From Betaproteobacteria bacterium (GTDB taxonomy: Bacteria > Pseudomonadota > Gammaproteobacteria > Burkholderiales > Ga0077523), in the NCBI GenBank assembly GCA_016713305.1, contig JADJPK010000005.1, forward strand, positions 62,001-126,000: 64,000 nt of DNA. The letters run 5' to 3'. The notes beneath the pieces are model-generated. The model ran no database searches. It was given only the letters and a program-made list of their open reading frames with translations, and was not told the origin of the DNA. The position numbers and the translations under genes are program-made. Positions 35,811 to 44,962 of this stretch are shown piece after piece (within the stretch, counting starts at the first letter, position 1; each line of letters starts with the position of its first letter).

Positions 35811-37358
35811 CTACAGATCCACCCCGGCGTAGCTCAGGTTGAACGACTTGTTGATGAGCGGAAAGTCCGGAACGATGTTCCCCAGCACCGCGAGTTCCAG
35901 CAACGGCCAGTTCTGCCATGAGGGATCGTGGGGATGACACGCACGCACCTTGCCGTTGTCGCCGCATTCGAGGAACACGAAGACCTCGCCCCGCCAGCCC
36001 TCGACCCATCCGACGCCCGTGGCGCCTGCCGGGGCATCGCCGCATTCCGCCGCCACCGGTCCCTCCGGCAAGCGTTCCATGAGGGTGCGCCCGAGCCGGA
36101 GGGATTCGAGCGCCTCGTCGAAGCGCACGGCGGTGCGCGCTGCCACGTCGCCCTCCTGTCTCAGCACGAGATTCACCCGCAGCGTGTCGTAGGGTGCGCC
36201 GGCATGCCGCACCCGCAGGTCGTGGGGCTGTGCGCTGGCCCGGCCCGCGAGCCCGATGAGGCCCAGTTCGTCTGCCGTCCTGGGGGGCACCCGGCCGGTG
36301 CCTTGAAGGCGGTCCTGCAATCCCGCATGTTCGCCGTAGATCTCCCGCAGGCGGGCGAGTTCCGGTTCGAGAAGATCGAGTTGCCTGAGGAGAAGCCCCC
36401 TGCCCGCCGGGTCGAGATCGCGGGCCACACCACCCGGGACCACGAAGTCCATGAGGTAGCGGTGTCCTGTCCACGCCGCGTTCGCGCGCAGCAGGTCTTC
36501 CTTCAGCCGCGAGAACTGCGCGAGCCCGAATGCGACACCGGCGTCGTTGCCGATGAACCCCAGATCGCCCAGATGATTGGCGATGCGCTCCAGTTCCAGC
36601 GCCAGAGCCCGCAACCAGGCCGCACGGGCCGGCACCGTGCATCCCGCGGCCGCCTCCAGCGCCATGCAATAGGCCCACGTGTACGCGACCGTCGAGTCGC
36701 CGCTCACCCGGCCGCACAGCCGGGCACCCTCCGCGAGCGTCAGCGACTCGAAGCGCTTCTCGATGCCCTTGTGCTTGTAACCCAGCCGCTCCTCCAGGCG
36801 CAGCACCCGCTCGCCCAGCACGGAGAAGCGGAAGTGTCCCGGCTCGATGGTGCCCGCGTGGACCGGCCCCACCGGGATCTCGTGCACGCCTTCGCCGGTC
36901 ACCGTGACGAACGGGTAGCGGTCCGCGTGCGGCTCGAACGCCGAATGTGGCAGCACGTCGCGCCGCAGGGGATGCACGTCTTCGGGCCAGGCACCGTGGC
37001 GCAGCCACGGGCGGCTGTCCTGCGCGTCGAGAACCGCGATGCCGAGGAGATCGCGGACGCTGCGCTGCATGCGTGCCGCGGCTGGAAACCAGGCGTCGAG
37101 GCCCGGATAGCGCGGCGACTCGGCAGGCATCGCGTGACGAACGCACAGCAGGGCGTCGGAAAGCTCGTAGGCCGCCCGCACCTCGAATCCCTCGGCCAGA
37201 TCCCGCCGGTCCGCGCCCCACAGCGCGACCAGCCGGCCGCCCCCCTCGCGCACGCGCCTGGCGCAGTCGCGCCAGGCGATGGCGCCCACGTCGACGGCGT
37301 ACGCACGGACCTCGCCCGGTACGGGACGCGCGTCGAGTCGAAGATCGGCGACGAGCAT
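35811..37358 (-). CDS. HyfG-like large subunit without NiFe-binding cysteines
   Basis: A 515-residue fusion of a NuoC-like N-terminal part (about 1-140) and a NuoD/HyfG-like large subunit. The segment HEIPVGPVHAGTIEPGHFRF (residues 159-178) is typical of group 4 hydrogenase large subunits. In a hydrogenase the first metal motif would be RxCGxC; here residues 213-218 are RLCGRV, so one of the two cysteines is missing. The C-terminal DPCxxC is also absent: the chain ends LSYAGVDL with no Cys. The NiFe centre therefore cannot be built as usual. That pattern defines energy-converting hydrogenase-related (Ehr) proteins, whose electron acceptor is not established. Confidence 0.9.
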   Translation of the reverse strand: MLVADLRLDARPVPGEVRAYAVDVGAIAWRDCARRVREGGGRLVALWGADRRDLAEGFEVRAAYELSDALLCVRHAMPAESPRYPGLDAWFPAAARMQRSVRDLLGIAVLDAQDSRPWLRHGAWPEDVHPLRRDVLPHSAFEPHADRYPFVTVTGEGVHEIPVGPVHAGTIEPGHFRFSVLGERVLRLEERLGYKHKGIEKRFESLTLAEGARLCGRVSGDSTVAYTWAYCMALEAAAGCTVPARAAWLRALALELERIANHLGDLGFIGNDAGVAFGLAQFSRLKEDLLRANAAWTGHRYLMDFVVPGGVARDLDPAGRGLLLRQLDLLEPELARLREIYGEHAGLQDRLQGTGRVPPRTADELGLIGLAGRASAQPHDLRVRHAGAPYDTLRVNLVLRQEGDVAARTAVRFDEALESLRLGRTLMERLPEGPVAAECGDAPAGATGVGWVEGWRGEVFVFLECGDNGKVRACHPHDPSWQNWPLLELAVLGNIVPDFPLINKSFNLSYAGVDL

Positions 37359-37360
37359 GG

Positions 37361-38812
37361 TCAGCCGATCATCCTTGCCGCTTCGCGATACCACGCGGCG
37401 AGATATGGGGGAATGTAAAGCCCCAGCAGCAGCACCAGGGCGAGATGCACGTACACCGGAATGCCCGCCGGCCGGTGCGGCAGTGCGGGCAGATCGGACA
37501 CGCCGAAGACCATCTGCTGTACCTTGCCGAAGATGGCGGCGAACGCGAGGCCGAGCGCGAGCAGCAGCAGCGGAGTCGTCCACGGATGCTCCAGCATGGC
37601 CGTCGTGAGCAGCAGGAATTCGGCGGAGAACACGCCGAACGGCGGCAGGCCCAGGATGGCCAGGGTGCCGATCATGAGACCCCAGCCCACCGCCGGGCTG
37701 CGGTGCACGAGTCCGCGGATGTCATCGATGTTCTGCGTGCCGGCCTTCTGGGTGGCATGGCCCACGGCGAAGAAGATGGCCGACTTGGTGAGAGAGTGCA
37801 CGGTCATGTGCAGCAGGCCGGCGAAATTCGCAGCGATTCCCCCCATGCCGAACGCGAACGTGATGAGCCCCATGTGCTCGATGGACGAGTACGCGAACAG
37901 CCGCTTCACGTCCTTCTGTCGGAACAGGAAGAAGGCGGCCACCACGACGCTCAGCAGTCCGAAGCCCATCATGAGGTTGCCCGTCACGTGCGCGCCGATG
38001 GCGGGATCGGCCAGCACCTTGCACCGGACCACGGCGTACAGCGCCACGTTGAGCAGCAGGCCCGACAGCACGGCGGATATGGGCGTGGGGCCCTCCGCGT
38101 GCGCGTCGGGCAGCCAGTTGTGCAGCGGCACCAGGCCCACCTTCGTGCCGTAGCCCACGAGCAGGAAGACGAACGCGATGCCCATCACGGACGGTTCGAG
38201 CTGGTCCTTCACGTTGTCCAGATGCGTCCACAGCAGCGCGTCGCCGCCGGCTCCCGTGGCCTTCACCGCGGCGAGGTACAGCAGGATCGTGCCGAACAGT
38301 GCCTGGGCAATGCCCACGCCGCAGAGAATGAAGTACTTCCACGCGGCTTCCACGCTCGCGGGCGTGCGATACAGGCTCACCAGCAGCACCGTGGCGAGCG
38401 TGGCGGCCTCCAGCGCCACCCACAGGATGCCCAGGTTGTTGGTCGTGAGCGCGACCAGCATGGTGAAGACGAAGAGCTGATAGACGCTGTGGTACAGGCG
38501 CAGAGCGACCGGGCCGACCTTGCCGCGGTCGGCCTCGATGCGCATGTAGGGCCGGCTGAATATCGCCGTCGTGAAGGCGACGAACGCGGTGAGCGTGACC
38601 AGGAAGACATTGAAGGCATCCACGAAGAACTGTTCGTGGAAGGCCAGCCGCGGCCCCTGCGACATCACCCGCAGCGTGAGCGCGCACGCGCCGAGGAACG
38701 TGAGTCCGCACAGGATCGCGTTCATCTCCGGCGCGCGGTAGACCGAGCCGCGCCAGGCGAGGGCGGCGGCGCCGAGCAGGGGAATGCCGAGGACGAAGAC
38801 CAGTTCGGACAT
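37361..38812 (-). CDS. HyfF/NuoN-like proton-pumping membrane subunit
   Basis: A 483-residue antiporter-like subunit with about 14 membrane helices. The family markers are KVGLVPLHNWLPDAHAEGPTPISAVLSG (helix 7 lysine and broken-helix region), KRLFAYSSIEHMGLI and HSLTKSAIFFAVGH with the Lys of helix 12. It resembles hydrogenase-4 subunit F more closely than NuoN in its end, FGKVQQMVFG. It starts in a one-base overlap with the HyfE-like stop and ends 2 nt before the HyfG-like start, in the same operon. Confidence 0.94.
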   Translation of the reverse strand: MSELVFVLGIPLLGAAALAWRGSVYRAPEMNAILCGLTFLGACALTLRVMSQGPRLAFHEQFFVDAFNVFLVTLTAFVAFTTAIFSRPYMRIEADRGKVGPVALRLYHSVYQLFVFTMLVALTTNNLGILWVALEAATLATVLLVSLYRTPASVEAAWKYFILCGVGIAQALFGTILLYLAAVKATGAGGDALLWTHLDNVKDQLEPSVMGIAFVFLLVGYGTKVGLVPLHNWLPDAHAEGPTPISAVLSGLLLNVALYAVVRCKVLADPAIGAHVTGNLMMGFGLLSVVVAAFFLFRQKDVKRLFAYSSIEHMGLITFAFGMGGIAANFAGLLHMTVHSLTKSAIFFAVGHATQKAGTQNIDDIRGLVHRSPAVGWGLMIGTLAILGLPPFGVFSAEFLLLTTAMLEHPWTTPLLLLALGLAFAAIFGKVQQMVFGVSDLPALPHRPAGIPVYVHLALVLLLGLYIPPYLAAWYREAARMIG

Positions 38813-39458
38813 CAGCGCTCCTCCCGCCGTTCGATGCGCCCGATGTCCAGGGTGTCAAGGTCTCGCGGATGCGGAAGAAGAAGACACCGAACACGAAGGT
38901 GCCCACCAGCACGTCCAGGGCGATGCCCAGTTCGACCACCATGGGCATGCCGTAGGTCACGCTGGTGGCCGCGAAGAAGAGCCCGTTCTCCATGGAAAGG
39001 AACCCGACCACCTGGGCCAGCGCCGTGCGCCGCGTGATCATCATGAGGAAGGCGAGCAGCACGCAGGCGGTGGCGATGCCCAGGGTGCCCCGCGTCACGG
39101 TGCCGGCGAAGGCCGAGATCGGCAGCGCGACGTTGAACGACACGATCACCAGCGCCACGCCCACGAGCATGGTGGCGGGGATGTTCAGCACCGGTTCCAC
39201 GCCACCGGCCATCTCCAGACGGCGCACGAGACGGCGCAGGATGAGCGGCAGCGCGACGACCTTGAGCGCGAGCGTGAGCGCGGCGGAGTAGTACAGGTGC
39301 GTCTGACCGGTCGCCCATCCCGTGAGCAGCGTGGCGGCCGCCAGCAGCAGGCCCTGCGTGGCGAAGAGCTGCACCAGGCCCAGCACGCGGCGCTGCGACA
39401 GCATGGCGAACGAGACCAGCAGGAGCAGCGCGGCGAGGAAGTTGATGACCTGGTTCAT
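38812..39458 (-). CDS. HyfE/NuoK-like membrane subunit, frameshifted near its C-terminus
   Basis: A HyfE-type protein (about 215 residues after repair) with six to seven helices, including a NuoK-like pair. The frame runs normally from ATG 39458 to FVFGVFFFRIRET and then continues in another frame as DTLDIGRIERREER, which is the expected hydrophilic end. One missing base at about 38856-38860 explains this (TTGAC should read TTCGAC). Without the base the chain would read on past the next gene start. It lies 10 nt after the HyfC-like stop. Confidence 0.85.
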
Positions 39459-39468
39459 CGCACGCGCC

Positions 39469-40419
39469 TCATCCGGCCAGGAGTACGTGCGTGAGCATGC
39501 CCAGCACGGCCAGCAGGAAAGCGGCGGCCAGGAACTCCGGCGCGCGGAAGATGCGCAACTTGGCCGAGACGGTCTCCACCACGGCCAGCGCCGCCCCGCC
39601 TGCCGCCAGCTTGGCGACCAGCGCGGCAAAGGCCAGGGGCAGGCGCGGCATGTCGCCCGCCTCGGCGATCCCCCACGGCAGGAACAGCGCGATGCCGATG
39701 GTGGCGTACACGACGAACTTGAGCGCGTGCGCCCATTCCATCAGCGCGAGGTGCCGTCCCGAGTACTCCAGGATCATCGCCTCGTGGATCATGGTGAGCT
39801 CGAGGTGCGTGGCCGGATTGTCGATGGGGATGCGCGCGTTCTCCGCCAACAGCACCATCACGAAGGCCACGGCCGCGAAGGCGAGGCTCGGGTACAGGGC
39901 GAACGGGCGGTGGGCCAGGGTTTCGACGATGGTCGTCAGCGATGTGGACCGTGCGATCAGCGAAGGCATGAAGAACACCATGAGCAGCGCAGGCTCGGCG
40001 AGCGCCGCGACCAGCATCTCGCGGCGGGCGCCCAGCGAACCGAAGGCGGTACCCACGTCCATGGCCGCGAGTGCCATGAAGACCCGGGCCAGGGCCAGCA
40101 GTCCCACGAGCGCGATCACGTCGGCCGCCGGTGCGAAGGGCAGGCCGGTGGCGAGGATGGGAACGATGCTGGCAGCGAGCACGAGGCATGCGAACACGAC
40201 GTAGGGCGTGAGACGGAACAGGGCCGAGGCGCCGTGGGCGACCACCGCCTCCTTGCGCAGGAGCTTCGCGAGCACCCGGTAGGGCTGCATGACGCCGGGT
40301 CCGGTGCGGTTCTGCAGCCATGCCCGGCACTGCGCGACCCACCCCATCGCGAGCGGCGCGAGCAGCAGCGCGACGAGCGCTTCGAGCATCTGGTGGGCGA
40401 GGGGATGCCAGAGGGTCAT
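39469..40419 (-). CDS. HyfC/NuoH-like membrane subunit
   Basis: A 316-residue protein with about eight membrane helices, homologous to complex I subunit NuoH and hydrogenase-4 HyfC, which links the soluble arm to the membrane arm. Diagnostic sequence: ENARIPIDNPATHLELTMIHEAMILEYSGR, the acidic loop between helices, in the form typical of the Hyf branch. Start ATG 40419 overlaps the HyfB-like stop (ATGA). The RTGPGVMQPYRVLAKLLRKE segment after the first helix is conserved. Confidence 0.94.
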   Translation of the reverse strand: MTLWHPLAHQMLEALVALLLAPLAMGWVAQCRAWLQNRTGPGVMQPYRVLAKLLRKEAVVAHGASALFRLTPYVVFACLVLAASIVPILATGLPFAPAADVIALVGLLALARVFMALAAMDVGTAFGSLGARREMLVAALAEPALLMVFFMPSLIARSTSLTTIVETLAHRPFALYPSLAFAAVAFVMVLLAENARIPIDNPATHLELTMIHEAMILEYSGRHLALMEWAHALKFVVYATIGIALFLPWGIAEAGDMPRLPLAFAALVAKLAAGGAALAVVETVSAKLRIFRAPEFLAAAFLLAVLGMLTHVLLAG

Positions 40420-42421
40420 AGCCGGATCACCACGAGCAACGCCAGCAGGGTGACGAAGCTGTAGACCAGGTACCACTGGATGCGGCCATGCTGAAGCCGC
40501 GCGATCAGCGTGGAGATGCGCTCCACCGCGCGTCCGATGGGCAGGTACAACGCGTGCCAGAGCCGGTCGCCGGTCCGAGACCAGTAACGGGGCGCCGGAT
40601 CGAATGGCTCGGGCATCACCCGCTCGATGCGGAAGAAAGGTTCGAAGATCTGCTTGACCGGCTGGCCGAAGCCTTCTGCAGTGTCCTGCATGCGCGGGGT
40701 CTGTGCCGGAAAGCCGCAATCCCAGGCCGGTCCGCGTCGGGTGCGGGTGCGGTAGCGCAGGCGGACGAACAGGTAGGTGGCGAACACGACGCCGCCCACC
40801 ACCCCCATGAACAGGGCCGGACTGTAGCTGGCGCGCTCTGCCGAGATCGGTGTGAGGAAGAGCCAGCCGCTGCCGAGCTTTTCGCCCAGACCTTCTCCCA
40901 GCAGCAACTCGGCCACGGCGTCGACACGTCTCAGGACGAGTGTGGGCGCGAGCCCGATGAAGATGCACCATGTGGCAAGGAACACCATGCCCGCCCGCTG
41001 CCAGGGATCGGCATCGTGCGCGTCCAGCAGCGACTCCTCGCGCGGCTGTCCCAGAAAGACCACGCCGTAGAACTTCACCATGACGTATGCCGCGAACGCC
41101 GCGGCGAGCACCAGCGCGGCCGTGGCGACCGGGACCAGCATGCGCAGGTACGAATCGGGCAACTCGGGCGACAGCAGGAAGGCCTGCAGCAGCATCCATT
41201 CGGAAACGAAACCATTGAGCGGCGGCAGCCCCGCTATGGCGAGCGTGCCCACGAGCGCGGCACCGGCGACCCAGGGCATGCGGTGGATGAGCCCCCCCAG
41301 GCGACCCAGGCTGCGCTGCGACGGGAGTGCATGACGGCCCCCGTGGCGAGGAACAGCAGGCTCTTGAAGAGGGCGTGGTTGAGGCAGTGGAGCAGCCCGG
41401 CCATCAACGCGAGGGCGGCGAGCGCGGTCATGCCGTAGGAACGGAAGACGATGGCGAGACCGGTCGCCGCGAGCACGATGCCGATGTTCTCTATGGACGA
41501 ATAGGCAAGCAGCCGCTTCATGTCCGTCTGGACCGCGGCGAACATCACTCCGAAGAGCGCCCCTGCCAATCCCACCGCAAGGGCCGCCACTCCCCAGCCC
41601 GTGCCCTGCACGCGCAGCAGGTCGAAGGTGACCCGCAGCAGACCGTAGATCGCCGTCTTGAGCATCACGCCGCTCATGAGGGCGGACACGGGCGACGGCG
41701 CTGCCGGATGCGCTTCCGGCAGCCAGGCGTGCAGCGGCAGGAAGCCGGCCTTGGCGCCGAATCCGAAGAGCGCGAGTCCGAAGGCGATCGTGGCCCAGCC
41801 GGGGGTGTGGCCGGCGGCACGCATGGAATCGAACGTATAGGCCCCGTCGCCGCGCAGCACGCCGAAGCACAGCAGCAGCGCCACGGCCCCGACGTGCGCG
41901 ATCAGCAGGTACAGGAATCCGGCGCTGCGGATCTCGGCGTGCTGGTGATCCGTCGTGACCAGGAAGTACGAGGCGACCGCCATGGTTTCCCAACCCACCA
42001 TGAACGCATAGGCATCGTCGGCCAGCAGCACGAACACCATCGCCACGACGAACAGGTGGTACTGGAGAAAGGTGGCCCCGGGGCTGGACGTGGTCCCCGC
42101 CCGGAAATAGCCCGTGCTGGAGAGCGAGATGCCCGTGGTGGCGAGGCCCAGCGCGAGCAGGAAGAAGGCGGACAGGCTGTCCAGGCGCAGATGAAAGGGC
42201 AGTCCGGGCAGTCCCGCCGGGAGCGTCACCGTCATGGGGGCCTGGCCCAGCGCAGTGCCGGCGATCCACGCCATCAGCGCGCCGGCGATCGCGCTCGCCG
42301 GGAACAGCAGGCGGACGCCATCGCGATCCTTGCTCAGCAGCAGCCCCAGCACGCCCAGGGCGAGCCAGAACGCGCAGACTCCCAGCATTCCGGACAGCGC
42401 CGATACCGGGAGCGGAGTCAT
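40416..42421 (-). CDS. HyfB/NuoL-like proton-pumping subunit, interrupted by one frameshift
   Basis: The largest membrane subunit (668 residues after repair) of the complex, NuoL-like with about 15-16 helices. The first part (42421 to about 41315) contains KAGFLPLHAWLPEAHPAAPSPVSALMSG, KRLLAYSSIENIGI and HALFKSLLFLATGAVMH. The second part is in the neighbouring frame and begins SLGRLGGLIHRMPWV, continuing to the C-terminal extension typical of HyfB (WDCGFPAQTPRMQ, PFFRIERVMPEPF). A single missing base near 41314 restores perfect alignment. It is the first gene of the complex, 31 nt after the preceding glycosyltransferase-like gene. Confidence 0.88.
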
Positions 42422-42452
42422 GAGAGCGGGCAGGGTCGCGGGGCCATCCGCC

Positions 42453-43627
42453 TCACGGGCGACGGGTCATGTCGATGAGCAGCCGGTCGATCACGTGCTC
42501 CCAGGTGAGTGTCGCATCCGGCGGGACCTCTCCCCGGTAGCGCAGCACCTGTTCCGCCGCGAAGCATATGGACTCGTCGCTGAACACGTAGGGAAAGCAG
42601 CCGGCGGAACCGTCGGTGCGCACGTTGAAGTTGTTCGCGGAAGGCACGCCCAGGCGCAGCGCGGTCACCACGCGCTCGTTCGTCCCGTGTCCGAAATTGG
42701 GATCGAAATTGACCAGCCCCGCATAGTGCTGGCAGATGTGGCTGAACGAGTGGTTGTGATCCGGAACCGGCGTCAGCAGGCGCATGGTCTTCGAGCCCTC
42801 GATGTACGGTCCCCAGTTCTTGCCGTAGATGTCCACCGGCATGCCGCGCAGCGCGCGGACCACCTTGACCCGCCGGTAGCGTTTCATCCATGCGTCCAGC
42901 GCGGAGAGCGCCGGCAGCGCTTCCTTGACCGTCAGCGTCTCCACCGGCTGCTCGAAGGCCTCGGCGAACGCGGTGAGGCTGTGCGGGGTGGCCGTGTGCC
43001 GGACGGCCTCGACGATGCGCCTGATGCGGTCCTCGTCGAACCCCCAGTGATTGTTGTCCCGCAGGGTCGGTTCGAACTCGTCGTGGACGGGCGTGACGTG
43101 CAGTTCCGTCTTCACGGAGGCCCAGATCATCAGGCGGTCAGGGTAGTGCTTGGGCGCGGTGCGCCGCGGGGCCCCGTATGCCCCGGTCGGAAAGTAGTAC
43201 GCGCGGTCGCCGATCAGTTTCGCGTTGTTGTATTCGAGGCTCGCGATGTGCAGGTTGGGGGCCTTCGCCTCCCAGTCCGCCATGAACTGGCGGAAAGGCT
43301 CGACCCGCACGTGGTCGTAGGGCCACTGGTCGATGATGTAGGTGACGAACTGCGGTGGTCGGGAATCGCGCGCCAGATCGGCTGGTCGTTGATCCGCACC
43401 AGCAGCGGCAATGTTCCCGTCGTGATGATGAGCGCAGTCTCGGGGTCCAGCAGCGCCTGCACCATCGCCTGCGAGTCCTTGTCGTAGACATTGGCGATGG
43501 AGGTGTCGAACCCGTTCGCCTCGAGGCCCGCGGCGAGGCTGCGGGCCATGATGTCGGTGCCGGCAAAGTGGTGCGTGTTGGTCAGCACCAGGGCCTTGGG
43601 GAACAGGCGGAACTCGGTCGTGGTCAT
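42453..43627 (-). CDS. Glycosyltransferase-like protein of unknown family, interrupted by one frameshift
   Basis: About 391 residues after repair. The N-terminal part, from ATG 43627 (MTTTEFRLFPKALVLTN), shows a Rossmann-like start (NTHHFAGTDIMARSLAAGL) as in GT-B enzymes. At about 43353-43360 the frame breaks and resumes as PPQFVTYIIDQWPYDHVRV. The end (VNFDPNFGHGTNERVVTALRLGVPSANNF, then YVFSDESICFAAEQVLRY) resembles the C-terminal sugar-nucleotide half of GT-B/CgeB-like transferases, where a conserved Glu follows the GTNER loop. I cannot name the family with confidence. It is the gene directly upstream of the membrane complex operon but its role there is not evident. Confidence 0.72.
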
Positions 43628-44077
43628 GTGGGCGCGGTGGTTGCACGCGCCGTGCTGGCTGTGCTCGATGGGTGCGGATGCGGGAATCGGCTGCCGGTCA
43701 GGGAGGCGGGATGGTCACGCGCGGCAGACACCCCGGCGATGGGATCGGCGCACCAGCGGTTTCGGTCGGACCGATCCGCCGGCGATTTCGCGAACGAGTC
43801 TGGCATTGGCGAGTCTGCTGATTCGGCGATCGATGATAGCACCCGCGCCCTTTCTGCCATCGGCGGGTCGCGTCCTCCGCTACTCGGGAATCATTCATAT
43901 CGCATGCAGGAAGGAATCCCGATCGCGCCCAGGACTCGCACTCTGTTTCCCTCTGGGCCGCGCACATAGTCTTGCCGGGCGATCGACGGAAGTCACGGGA
44001 TTGAAAGATTTCACGATGGGCCGCGTCGCGGCGCCGGTCGAGGACCGACGCCTCAACGAACCTAGAGGGACCTCACG
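43628..44077. other. Intergenic region upstream of the second PEP-CTERM gene
   Basis: 450 nt between divergent genes. Frames on both strands are short and look like no family. AGAGGGACC at about 44063-44071 is the ribosome site of the PEP-CTERM gene. I looked for a sigma-54 pattern (GG-N10-GC), which precedes many PEP-CTERM genes, and did not find a good match; a sigma-70 promoter also could not be assigned. Confidence 0.5.
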
Positions 44078-44872
44078 ATGAAGAAAGCCGCAGCCGCAGT
44101 TCTCGCCCTGACCCTGGGCGCCGCCGCTTCCGCCGCCAGCGCGGACAGCACCTCGTTCATCTTCAATTACATGGCGACCAACCTGAAAGGCGACTTCGCG
44201 ACGGCTTCGGGTGGCACCGCGGTTCCCGTCGCCCGCCTGGATCTGGAAGATCTGGCCAACGATGCCGGTGCGCGCCACATTTCAGTTGCTGCCCAACGGT
44301 CTGAGCCAGTTCGCCGACGCTGACGCGGTCGGCGGTCACGATCTTCATTTCTGCGTTCGAGCTCAACTTCCCGGCACGGTTCGACGTGTCCAGCGACCCG
44401 TTACACCTTCGCCAACGTGAGTGGTGTTCCCTTGAGCGGAGGCATCGAATGGGAAGAGAACGGCGCCACGAACGGATGGGGCGCAGCACAGGGCGATCCG
44501 TCCTTCGAGCAAGAGTTGAACTGGGGCAACTCCGGAACCATGAACCAGTCGACCGGTACCACGGTAGTCGATCTCTTCAATGCACCGGGAACGACGAACA
44601 TCTCCGTGGCGAGCCTGCTGGCCAACCAGGTGAACAACACGAACGATCCTTCCCTTCCCGACGCGTTCGCCTGGATCAAGATCCGCTCGACCAATCAGGG
44701 CATCGCTCAGGACAACTCCAACTGGTGGGGCACTCCCATCAACAACGCCAATGGTGGCCGTCTCGACGTGCTCGCCGTGGCTGCGGTTCCGGAGCCTTCC
44801 GAGTACGCCATGATGGGTCTGGGCCTGGGCATCCTGGGTTTCGTCGCCCGTCGCCGCGCGAAGGCCGCCTGA
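44078..44872 (+). pseudogene. PEP-CTERM sorting domain protein, with three apparent one-base insertions
   Basis: Starts with a signal peptide (MKKAAAAVLALTLGAAASAASA) and ends with a PEP-CTERM tag (VPEPSEYAMMGLGLGILGFVARRR). Between 44265 and 44401 the coding frame moves three times by one base: LEDLANDAG continues as ATFQLLPNGLSQFADAD, then as IFISAFELNFPARFDVSSD, then as YTFANVSGVPLSGGIEWEENG. Removing one base near 44270, near 44327 and near 44400 gives one chain of about 263 residues. It is another secreted surface protein for exosortase. Errors in the sequence or true decay are both possible; three shifts in 140 nt is unusual. A terminator follows at 44920. Confidence 0.8.
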
Positions 44873-44919
44873 AGCCGATCCACCCCCTCGGCCGCGCAGT
44901 GACATGACGCGCGGCTGAC

Positions 44920-44962
44920 GCGAGCCGGCACAGGGACCCCCTCTGCCGGCTCGCTCTTTTTC
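44920..44962 (+). terminator. Rho-independent terminator after the PEP-CTERM gene
   Basis: GCGAGCCGGCA (44920-44930) pairs perfectly with TGCCGGCTCGC (44944-44954), loop 13 nt, followed by TCTTTTTCT. It ends within the stop codon of the convergent recG, so it serves the plus-strand gene and probably also limits recG transcription. Confidence 0.9.

Noticed and set aside
35928..37418. 496-residue plus-strand frame opposite the HyfG-like gene
   Set aside because: Shadow of a gene with clear homology and tight operon spacing.
41291..41298. The seven-C run as the site of the HyfB-like frameshift
   Set aside because: The conserved RLGGLIHRMP lies in the second frame already before the run, so the shift must be upstream near 41314.
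35296..42421. Calling the locus a hydrogenase-4 or formate hydrogenlyase
   Set aside because: The NiFe ligands are missing and there are no maturation genes (hypABCDEF) or formate dehydrogenase nearby.
43628..44077. Sigma-54 promoter before the PEP-CTERM gene
   Set aside because: No GG-N10-GC pair with TTGC-like context found; GG and GC pairs present have spacers of 7, 9 or 13.
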